From a virus, in the IMG/VR virus record IMGVR_UViG_3300037189_009502, positions 1-25,948 of that record: 25,948 nt of DNA; one strand, written 5' to 3'. Position numbers and translations under genes: made by a program. Of the stretch, positions 19,301 to 23,771 are shown piece by piece. Each line of letters starts with the position of its first letter. The first letter of the stretch is position 1. The notes beneath the pieces are model-generated. The model ran no database searches and had not been told where the DNA came from. It saw only the letters and a program-made list of their open reading frames with translations.

Positions 19301-22010
19301 CAGTGAATTTGAACTAGTACAAGAAGGCACTACCAGTTCTATCATGCCTGCTAGAATTGTCAATAAACTTGTTGACAGTTTGGCCGGCGCCGACAACATG
19401 TTGCGCAGAGTTCCGGATGCAAAACTAAGACCTAGTCAGAGTCTAGGTTTAGAGATTCGCCCAAGACAAACATTGATAAAAAATAAATCAACTGCTTGGA
19501 AAAATGTTGCACAATTTGTCAACAACGTATTTGCACAAACAACTTCAGCCTACAAGCTTCAAAACAGTGAAAAGTTTGATCGTGCCATGTTCTTTGCAGT
19601 CCAACCCGAGCCTACAGACTATGATCATTTGGCAGCCAACAGAACAGAACTTGGTTATGTCAATTTGGTGCCCGGTGAAACTATACTAATATCCAATGAC
19701 GATCAGTTCTTTGACTTGTGGACATTGTTTGAAGTTCAAGAAGATCTGAGTCTCAAGTTGATACAGAATCAAACTTACAAAACAACTGATCTGTGGTCAT
19801 ATGAAACATGGTACAAAGCTGGTTTTGATAAAGAAACTGTGCCAGACTACATCGTTGATGCATACAAAGACATTGAAAAGTTAAACCCAGTGGCTGGCAA
19901 TGTTGTTCGCATAGAAAGCTCAAACGGCAACGGATTTGAAATTTATCAGTTCGCTAGCCCAACCGAATTGGAATTGCTGGCAGTAGAGAATGGTAGTTTG
20001 AAATTGTCCGACAAAGTTTGGGACTCTGCGCAAAACGACATTGGATTCGACAATCAAAGCTTTGAAGGAGCTCCGTTTGATAGAGACCGTGCGCACGAGC
20101 TAAGAAACATTTTAGTTGGACTCAAAGAAGATATCTTCATCGATGACTTGATCGAACACTATAATGGACTATTGTTCACGGCAGTACACTATATTTTAAG
20201 CGAACAACAAAACGTAGACTGGATCTTTAAAACCAGTTTTGTTAATGTGTTACACAAAATCAAAGAGCTGGCACAATATCCTAATTACATCAAGGATAAC
20301 CACAACTACTACGAAGAATACATCAACGAGGTCAAACCGTATAGAACTAAGTTGCGTGAATATCGCATAGGCTATACCGGATTAGATCTAGCGCCAACAG
20401 CCATCAGCGACTTTGATTTGCCTGGATACTATGACTTTGACCTACAGAGATTCCGTAGTCCCAGCGGAGAGTACCCAACCAAAGACGGTGCTCTATTCAC
20501 AATGCCCGAGTACGTAGACTGGGCCAAGAATTTCACTTGTGGTGTAAACTCAATCAACATCGCCGATGGCGGACAGGGATATTCAGATGCACCACAGGTT
20601 AAAATTGTTGCCAACGGTGATGGAGGCACAGGTGCCACAGCTGAAGCAATTATAAGCAATGGAAAAGTTACCAGCATAAATGTAACCAATCCTGGTGTAG
20701 GGTATAGAAATACTCCTTACGTAGTTATCAATGGCAATGGTACTGGTGCACGTGGCTACGCAATATTATCAAACAGTAAAATAAGAGCTGTTAAGACTGT
20801 GCTTAAATTTGATAGAGTATCATTCAATACCATTGTGCGTGAATGGATACCTGGCGGTGCCTACAATACCGGGGACTTGGTTAGTTATAAAGGCAAAGGG
20901 TATCGTGCAAAAACTGCCTATGCTGGAGATGTATTTAACATTGGTAAGTTTACGTTATTGTCTGGAGAAGAATATACCAGTGCCAATGACCGCCTGGCAG
21001 CTACCTATGCTCCAGGACAAAATCAAATACAAAAAGAAGTTGATGCACTGGGCAAGATCGACCTACGTAGATTAATACCTGACATTAGCAGAGAAGAGCA
21101 CAAATTAGTTGGTAAGCCAGACGCAGAAGGATTCATTGTGTCTCCGCCAGCCGGAGACAATGTTACTGCAACCGAGCCAGCAAGTATCAGTATCAAAGGT
21201 GGCACGTTCTTGGATCAGAACAAGGCTTATGCACCCGAAGAACTGGTAGCAGGAACAACAACCGACAGTTTAAACATCATGGTTGCTACAAAAATTCCCT
21301 ACGATAATCCACAATACTTGGTCAAGTACAGGATTCTTAAAAACCAAGCCGGGGAAACTACATACCTGGCCATGTCGGCTGATGCAGTTACAACATTGGC
21401 CCAGGATTTACACTATGGAGATACAGAAATACATCTAACCAATCTTTCTGCTATCACCATGCCAAACGTGTCAAAGAAAACACCGGGCATAGTCTACATC
21501 AACGGAGAAAGAATTAAATTTTGGCAAGTTGATAGACCAGGTAACATTATTAGAAATCCCAGCAGAGGCGTGGACTATACTGCAACGCCACAGGTGCATC
21601 CAGCTGGAACTCTGGTTGAAGATCAAGCACCAAAATTTGAAATTCCAGAAACCAGTAGAATAGATCAAGACACATTTAGGTTCAGCCAAAAAAATCCAGT
21701 GTTTACTACTAGATTTGTAGTAAGCCGAGACATTGAAGTGGTTAGAAACAAACTAGAAGTTTATAACGGTGTAACTAGGTTAAATTTAGACATTGATTAT
21801 AGCATACAAATCAATGACAATTCAACAGCATCAATTGAATTCACCAATGCCAGCGCCATTAAGAATGGTGTTAGATTCACTGCAAAATACCCTGAGGATT
21901 TAATTTGGTTAAATCATGGGGAAAACACCATCACAGACGGCCACGGGTTAGAAGGCAGCACCACATTGCCAGCTAACTTTGTTAAGCGTTATATACACGA
22001 TTTACCATGA
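10302..22010 (+). CDS. Giant modular baseplate-associated structural protein / adhesin (gp7 position)
   Basis: One open frame of 3,902 residues fills 45% of the window. It follows gp6, where T4 has gp7 (1,032 aa), so a wedge role is inferred from position; homology to gp7 is not visible to me. The N-terminus (RRTLDFLPGIFQTDTNRKF, then LVSEPDF and IGRKFAPTYKS) is probably the virion-docking part. Seen in order: LINGVRLEEGQRILFAND near 590; VYvNg..L...DY hairpin modules at about 897-943 and 1125-1172; PTKLGLYPKFVPEFYLDDTY near 1180; GYWRGIYQYYYDTDKPHTH near 1316; a chitin-binding-like W...Y..GD.V.Y...Y..W segment at 1838-1874; a PHGLEAKQVIAFKNL segment near 2131; a seven-bladed FG-GAP propeller at about 2265-2750; Gly-rich GGQGY/GGTGATAEA repeats at 3423-3495; a second CBM-like segment at 3514-3551; YINGERIKFWQVD near 3730; and a last hairpin module at 3816-3866. 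It overlaps the next gene by ATGA. No Shine-Dalgarno sequence is evident before its ATG. Confidence 0.75.
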   Translation: MATRRTLDFLPGIFQTDTNRKFLAATLDQLVSEPDFVRLNGYIGRKFAPTYKSKDSYVAEPSADRQNYQLEPSMVVKNTSNEIDLYSSYTDLINKLGYYGASTANHDRLFASEYYAYSGLFDQDKFVNFQQYFWLPNGPEPIAISSRFVPSLGTFNINRNEQDNCYQIDGKNDNNPEIVLSRGGLYKFVIGQPGKKFYIQTEPGIAGTRRAMPNVSSRNVYGITNNGTDNGVIEFRVPLEDTQDVYLKMPMLAPIDYVLDIPLTELDGAVWDDIVAEYGGLDGIADKPNDKKVVFSTSPSVDGNWLRANGDTVAEQHRLGIWRIQLVKNEQDQDTLSIGYVSDVAVNSRVYVRLGRINANKEFYSNASGYLPVPPLTAQLDTLYYQDSENPDLYGILKLVSSATDAINVDISILGKKKYTTPQGVEFTNGMLVKFDNSIEPAAWANKSYIVEGVGKSIRLVDFDNLVFPEPGHRVNSVPWDKEAFNEGSYDEPYKGPSDPEYLTMNRSSLDLNAWARHNRWFHIDVIIKSAEHNSKVPKFDQAIRAQRPIIEFEADVQLFNNGRIGKRPVDHIDTTHTSAFNQVQHQSTLLINGVRLEEGQRILFANDTDPLVRQQVYRIEFKIQSESSYQSIYDGQGAGTISIISGLSVVGSGTDFLNELEPGAEIYAPSQSGDVFVGTVSAVMYSDRSELKLPAAINLVDSEFYYKNPRVQLIISEDPADALEAQDSLVAKLGENKGNTFWFDGDKWNKGQLKNKPNQAVLFDVYDNNDGSLASYKGSSFAGTKIFSYKPGTGTKDSVLGFPIAYTTNYSIADITFDNNFGTDTFRYLAGTVFSTKKIELGYIRQNLGRTEFLKRNTWTPVNEASRQYQVISEIFTGATNYFEIDIDALAPVHSPTTKVFLNNVLLDPGQYATVSVGKRRAIRIQETVLTVNDKIDILIYSNAVSQLGHYQIPTNLDFNSKNKPFATLTLGQLRNNLTAIGKNVVGISGNVPGDSNIRDLDLSGYGGNILQNSAPVIYSSVFLISEQANFVNGLDYARREYTKFKNKFLEMSATLKGLDHNNPKDGVDKILAAINGIKNKNFPWYYSDMVPYGDARVLSYRVLDTTQKQYKIASIFDDTQLQSRAVLVYINRRQLVKDVDFYFDKNRPAIQLNDSIVLTYSDIIEIKDYETTDANFVPETPTKLGLYPKFVPEFYLDDTYREPVNVVRGHDGSITPSFGDYRDQYLLELEHRIYNNIKADFSKVIDVRTLVPGRFRKTDYSIAEFNKILNSNFLKWAGSNKVDYVTNSYFNNSDPFSYNYRGSKDSLFKETLPGYWRGIYQYYYDTDKPHTHPWEMLGFTDMPNWWIDVYGPMPYTSNNDLLWNDIELGIIRQGSRAGIDTNYARPGLSKILPVDQGGDLVAPLLRIATPLNTQAVEDAFQIGDVAPVEAAWRRTSEYPFALQSATAMMKPAMYFGTLFDTSRYFKNTDFGQFMYKDTYQRVSPDIVTINGETVDSTVTRASGYTNWVVDYMTSTGIVGATKLRSMLNSIEVQLSYKSAGYTDKKYLTILAEQYSPTSINESVIVPDDSYTIYLNKSVPTQRIAYSAVIVTKTDTGYAVSGYNLGNPYFVIVPSETSGDKYSIKVDDFSAVIYKSFKNQKVPVPYGTEFTTRQQVVDFLISYQRYLLAQGFVFDEYDDNLSQNKDFVLSIREFVTWANQGWKAGNVLILSPVNTALKVYTTNAVIDKITNQTNGSRLLDPNFTAIQTSDITVLRDQGEFKLTSITGKTIAFAELNLVQYEHALIFNNATIFNDIIYQPESGSRQYRLKLVGNKTARWDGSLNPAGFIYNSTQISTWKSGKDYLKGDIVSYKNQYYTATQSIAAATTFNLNQWKQINKSDIKTGLLPNFAHTASRFIDTYDVDSSLLDNQMAMMSSGLIGFRSRNYLNDLNVNHTSQTKFYQGYIKEKGTGKSITNLLNATFNDLTNDIKYYEEWAVRVGEYGALNSSSVVEIVLNETTSKNNPTGLAIVGNTETAEDGIVTVRDRDLWDKPFGTDPVKFINRPLNYISERDVQSAGYVNLDDIDATLFDTNDYQNLNTKIAELSSGYLVWFAKDHNRDWNIYRATETDTTVNKLEYSLDRVAKITTTNPHGLEAKQVIAFKNLDSNFDGFYVVNDVQNLREFTVTVNNDQTKLLRQKTISCPPIGAAADNGIGILFVLHSVRFNSPNDIDSFTPRHGWRNGDLVWVDHDMDDRWSVYKKQSVWNYDSSLDIQLGVTRPNINYGTSVKLNNKFLVVGAPGDHDGYGRIHVFDKNKSKERGVLPTGIGEISQLGFSVDAAQDYIVAGAPDSYAQTGAVVVYRYQQNALFIPVQVITPPMLRSGSQFGYSVSQSADAKWLYVGSPGDNKTHVYLLEDYGNAYKSFTIADVGPGLSVPYDISDINSIAVYVNDDILTPEVDYYVDHNNLIRFVLNVEELLSEDNSYIVTEDGSAEIISEVTRQVQTVGSIVVARRSYYVYKGTMSQGSDLDQFGFSVKSSPTGDCVVIGAPGQTVDSLVQAGHAYVYANSLSDSPVLTLEQTLTSNTPAYRARFGSSIDYAANTGSIYVGAPGHSTFAQSGGLVQRYEKTENGYALAQELYKPVHLAGENFGSYVKVSDDDRTLMVSSSHGTAQTQTIIDTKKTTFDGGATICLDITRGTGAVYLHDYMPAGTRADTQYGNFVFADEFNAPHLMLGDQFGCSLDFDKNTLYVGASYSDLKFNNAGAVYKQTNSTGSATWTISRQQKQSVDVGTINGISLYNKITKSKLASLDYIDPAKGKSLGIVEQSLNHKSSQDPAMYNVGRAIADSKLVDFHWGTQQVGQTWWDLNTVRFVDYEQDTLVYRLNNWGKLFPGSTVSVYEWVESTSKPSEYTAAGNPGMPRNADDSAYVQVSYADSSSGVIKTKYYYWVSGISTVPVGSNRHLSVLGIEDAIKNPKNQHIPYAAILADNSIGIFNCDQYITGTDVILKVDYDNVLNDNLIHSEFELVQEGTTSSIMPARIVNKLVDSLAGADNMLRRVPDAKLRPSQSLGLEIRPRQTLIKNKSTAWKNVAQFVNNVFAQTTSAYKLQNSEKFDRAMFFAVQPEPTDYDHLAANRTELGYVNLVPGETILISNDDQFFDLWTLFEVQEDLSLKLIQNQTYKTTDLWSYETWYKAGFDKETVPDYIVDAYKDIEKLNPVAGNVVRIESSNGNGFEIYQFASPTELELLAVENGSLKLSDKVWDSAQNDIGFDNQSFEGAPFDRDRAHELRNILVGLKEDIFIDDLIEHYNGLLFTAVHYILSEQQNVDWIFKTSFVNVLHKIKELAQYPNYIKDNHNYYEEYINEVKPYRTKLREYRIGYTGLDLAPTAISDFDLPGYYDFDLQRFRSPSGEYPTKDGALFTMPEYVDWAKNFTCGVNSINIADGGQGYSDAPQVKIVANGDGGTGATAEAIISNGKVTSINVTNPGVGYRNTPYVVINGNGTGARGYAILSNSKIRAVKTVLKFDRVSFNTIVREWIPGGAYNTGDLVSYKGKGYRAKTAYAGDVFNIGKFTLLSGEEYTSANDRLAATYAPGQNQIQKEVDALGKIDLRRLIPDISREEHKLVGKPDAEGFIVSPPAGDNVTATEPASISIKGGTFLDQNKAYAPEELVAGTTTDSLNIMVATKIPYDNPQYLVKYRILKNQAGETTYLAMSADAVTTLAQDLHYGDTEIHLTNLSAITMPNVSKKTPGIVYINGERIKFWQVDRPGNIIRNPSRGVDYTATPQVHPAGTLVEDQAPKFEIPETSRIDQDTFRFSQKNPVFTTRFVVSRDIEVVRNKLEVYNGVTRLNLDIDYSIQINDNSTASIEFTNASAIKNGVRFTAKYPEDLIWLNHGENTITDGHGLEGSTTLPANFVKRYIHDLP
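17094..18552 (+). repeat. Seven FG-GAP-like repeats encoding a beta-propeller domain inside the giant protein
   Basis: Seven units of the type xFGxSV...D....hhVGAPG......G.hhhh can be read within the giant protein. Unit 1 (GTSVKLNNKFLVVGAPGDHD) starts near residue 2265. Later units begin at QLGFSV (2312), QFGYSV (2365), DQFGFSV (2509), RFGSSI (2571), NFGSYV (2628) and DQFGCSL (2715). Most keep the VGAPG/IGAPG/VGSPG signature; the sixth has VSSSHG and the seventh VGAS. FG-GAP repeats form integrin-alpha-like propellers used for ligand binding, often with calcium. Between units 3 and 4 is an insertion of about 110 residues. Confidence 0.75.
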
Positions 22011-22714
22011 TAAATAATACTATGAACCAAGATCTTGACAACAAAGTAGTAGATCAAAAACCCGAACCCAAGCCTGACGAACAAGCAGGCATGTATATCC
22101 GTGGTCATATTAAAATCAGTGACCCAGAGACCGGTGAAGTTTTTGTTGATAAACCCAATGCTATTCACTATGAAAATATGAGTGAAGCTATTGCCTATAG
22201 TTTATCCAATAAAGGACGTAATTTTATCTACGAAATGCACTTTGGCAACGGTGGCACCACAGTAGATCCTACTGGCGTTATTAACTATTTGCCGCCCAAC
22301 GTAAAAACACAAAACAGCGATTTGTACAATCCCAGCTTTTATAAAAACGTTGACAATACCAGTAGCAGAAACGCTGATCCTAGTAGAAACAAGTTAGAAA
22401 TCAGACATGTTTCTGGCACCGTTTACAGTGATATTTTAATAACTTGTCTATTAGACTACGGTGAGCCAAATTTGGCCAGTCCTGGAAACCTAATAGGCGA
22501 AACACAGTCTCCTTTTGACAACAGTCAAAGTTTGGATGGTGGATTTGTTTTTGATGAACTAGGATTAAAAGGCTATACAGACGCCGGCGACGGATTAGGA
22601 AAACTCTTGACTCACGTGATATTTCATCCAGTGCAAAAGAGTAGCAACCGTTTGATTCAAATTGAGTACACAGTTCGTATTCAAACAATTACTAACTTAA
22701 CCACTGCAGGATAA
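22007..22714 (+). CDS. Conserved T4-like phage structural protein of unknown role
   Basis: The protein has 235 residues from the ATG at 22007, or 230 from the in-frame ATG at 22022. Residues 10-25 are charged and Pro-rich. The rest is a compact beta-rich protein with the blocks YIRGHIKISDPETGEVFVDK, PNAIHYENMSEAIAYSLSN, FIYEMHFGNGGTTVDPTGV, HVSGTVYSDILITCLLDYGE, FVFDELGLKG and LLTHVIFHPVQKSSNRLIQI. I recall this pattern from uncharacterised proteins next to tail-fibre genes in other environmental phages; I do not recognise a named T4 equivalent. Position between the giant protein and the fibres suggests a small virion adaptor or fibre-base component (inference). The first ATG overlaps the giant gene's stop (ATGA), supporting coupling. 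The second ATG is exactly where a late transcript from the TAAATA at 22011 would begin. Neither has a Shine-Dalgarno sequence. Confidence 0.7.
   Translation: MINNTMNQDLDNKVVDQKPEPKPDEQAGMYIRGHIKISDPETGEVFVDKPNAIHYENMSEAIAYSLSNKGRNFIYEMHFGNGGTTVDPTGVINYLPPNVKTQNSDLYNPSFYKNVDNTSSRNADPSRNKLEIRHVSGTVYSDILITCLLDYGEPNLASPGNLIGETQSPFDNSQSLDGGFVFDELGLKGYTDAGDGLGKLLTHVIFHPVQKSSNRLIQIEYTVRIQTITNLTTAG
22009..22016 (+). promoter_or_regulatory. Late-type promoter element GATAAATA at the giant-gene/structural-gene junction
   Basis: GATAAATA (core 22011-22016) overlaps the stop of the giant gene and the first codons of the next reading frame. With T4-like geometry (last A at -6) the start is 22022, the A of an in-frame ATG, predicting a leaderless transcript that starts translation at residue 6 of the longer frame. 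Confidence 0.5.
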
Positions 22715-22719
22715 CAACA

Positions 22720-23733
22720 ATGCCTTATGTAGTCCGACGAACTGATGGAAATGTTCAGCTTATATTACAAGACGGTCGCACAGACTCGTCACTGGGAATC
22801 ACCTTGGTTGGACGCACCTATACCAATTACGGTGAAGCTTTTGCAGACAACTTTGTTAGACTACTAGAAAACTTTGCCAACGATGCACCACCTTTGAATC
22901 CCTTAGATGGACAAATTTGGTTTGATAAAACAAATAACAAGTTTAAATTTTGGTCCAACAACACCTGGACCACTTTTGCAGATCGCGGACCAGTTGGTTA
23001 CACTGGTAGCTGGGGCGGCCCGGGCCCAACTGGTCCAGAAGGCGTAAGAGGGCCTGTGGGCTACAGTGGTAGCATTGGCCCAGCTGGTGCAACAGGTGAA
23101 ACTGGGTACACCGGCAGCAAAGGCGATATTGGCTATGTAGGCAGCGTTGGCCCAGCTGGTGCAACCGGACCGGTTGGTGCAGCCAGCACAGTGCCAGGCC
23201 CTGAAGGATACACAGGTAGCAGAGGTAACCCAGGCATACAAGGATTTGGCGGCTATGTGGGCAGTAGAGGCACAGTGGGTCCAATTGGACCAGATGGTCC
23301 TAGAGGATACTCAGGTTACACCGGCAGCGTTGGCGCCACTGGCCCGGGCCTCAGCGGACTGTTAAGCCTAACAGGACAATCCATCACCGGAACACAGTCA
23401 AACACAGACATCAACATTAATCCCCTGGGCACAGGACGCCTAAAAGTCAGCAAGGATATAGTACCTGATACGGATGCAACACATTCTATAGGAGAGTCAG
23501 GGCTTGCATGGCTCAAAGTCTATACAGGATCTATAAACTTTGCCGATGGGTCAAAATTTCAGACTAGTAAAGAGCTTGGCAGCAATGCAGTTCCTTTATC
23601 TAGCAAAGGAACATCAGGAGATCGACAAGGGCTAGTAGCACTTGATTCGAGTTATTTCTATTATTGTACTGGATCCTATGACGGAACAGCTGATATTTGG
23701 AAACGTGTCGCGTGGGACCAGTCAACCTGGTAA
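22720..23733 (+). CDS. Fibre-like protein with collagen-type shaft
   Basis: This is a 337-residue protein. Residues 1-88 are an N-terminal domain (GRTYTNYGEAFADNFVRLLE, then PLNPLDGQIWFDKTNN and TWTTF) shared with the next gene and common at the start of fibre or structural proteins in aquatic phages, so a virion-anchoring role is likely. Residues 90-155 are 22 uninterrupted Gly-X-Y triplets, then a four-residue break (STVP), then 17 triplets (160-210). The C-terminal domain (211-337) is beta-rich with NININPLGTGRLKVSKDI-type strands (as seen: DININPLGTGRLKVSKDI), DTDATHSIGESGLAWLKVY and an aromatic end YFYYCTGSYDGTADIWKRV. It is probably a trimeric short fibre with a collagen-like stalk and a distal tip. 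AGGA (22708-22711) lies 8 bases before the ATG. The class is confident; the ligand is unknown. Confidence 0.8.
   Translation: MPYVVRRTDGNVQLILQDGRTDSSLGITLVGRTYTNYGEAFADNFVRLLENFANDAPPLNPLDGQIWFDKTNNKFKFWSNNTWTTFADRGPVGYTGSWGGPGPTGPEGVRGPVGYSGSIGPAGATGETGYTGSKGDIGYVGSVGPAGATGPVGAASTVPGPEGYTGSRGNPGIQGFGGYVGSRGTVGPIGPDGPRGYSGYTGSVGATGPGLSGLLSLTGQSITGTQSNTDININPLGTGRLKVSKDIVPDTDATHSIGESGLAWLKVYTGSINFADGSKFQTSKELGSNAVPLSSKGTSGDRQGLVALDSSYFYYCTGSYDGTADIWKRVAWDQSTW
22987..23349 (+). repeat. Collagen-like Gly-X-Y repeat region with recurrent GYxGS motif
   Basis: The region codes for 39 Gly-X-Y triplets in two blocks (22 and 17) separated by STVP. The pentapeptide GY(T/S/V)GS recurs about seven times with Tyr in the X position, mixed with ordinary GPA, GAT and GPV triplets. 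At DNA level a 19-base sequence, TTGGCCCAGCTGGTGCAAC, occurs exactly at 23075-23093 and 23147-23165, 72 bases (24 codons) apart, so slippage or recombination would keep frame. Confidence 0.85.
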
Positions 23734-23736
23734 ATA
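23731..23736 (+). promoter_or_regulatory. Late-type promoter element TAAATA overlapping the fibre stop codon
   Basis: The TAA stop of the collagen-type fibre gene (23731-23733) is the first half of TAAATA. The next ATG is at 23772, so a late transcript starting near 23742 would have a leader of about 30 bases containing GGAG (23760-23763) 8 bases before the ATG, a well-formed translation signal. Confidence 0.55.
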
Positions 23737-23771
23737 TAGGTATTAATTAAAGAAATTGCGGAGCAATAAGA

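Noticed and set aside
22903-23284. Two overlapping minus-strand open frames opposite the collagen region
   Set aside because: Their Cys/Trp/Leu-rich repeats are the mirror of Gly-X-Y codons; no start signals were seen.
22987-23349. Regularly spaced short repeats, possible CRISPR-like array
   Set aside because: Repeats are degenerate, in frame and explained by collagen-like triplets; there are no constant repeats with unique spacers.
23731-23771. Possible terminator between the two fibre genes
   Set aside because: No stable hairpin followed by a T-run can be drawn; the region is better explained as promoter plus ribosome site.
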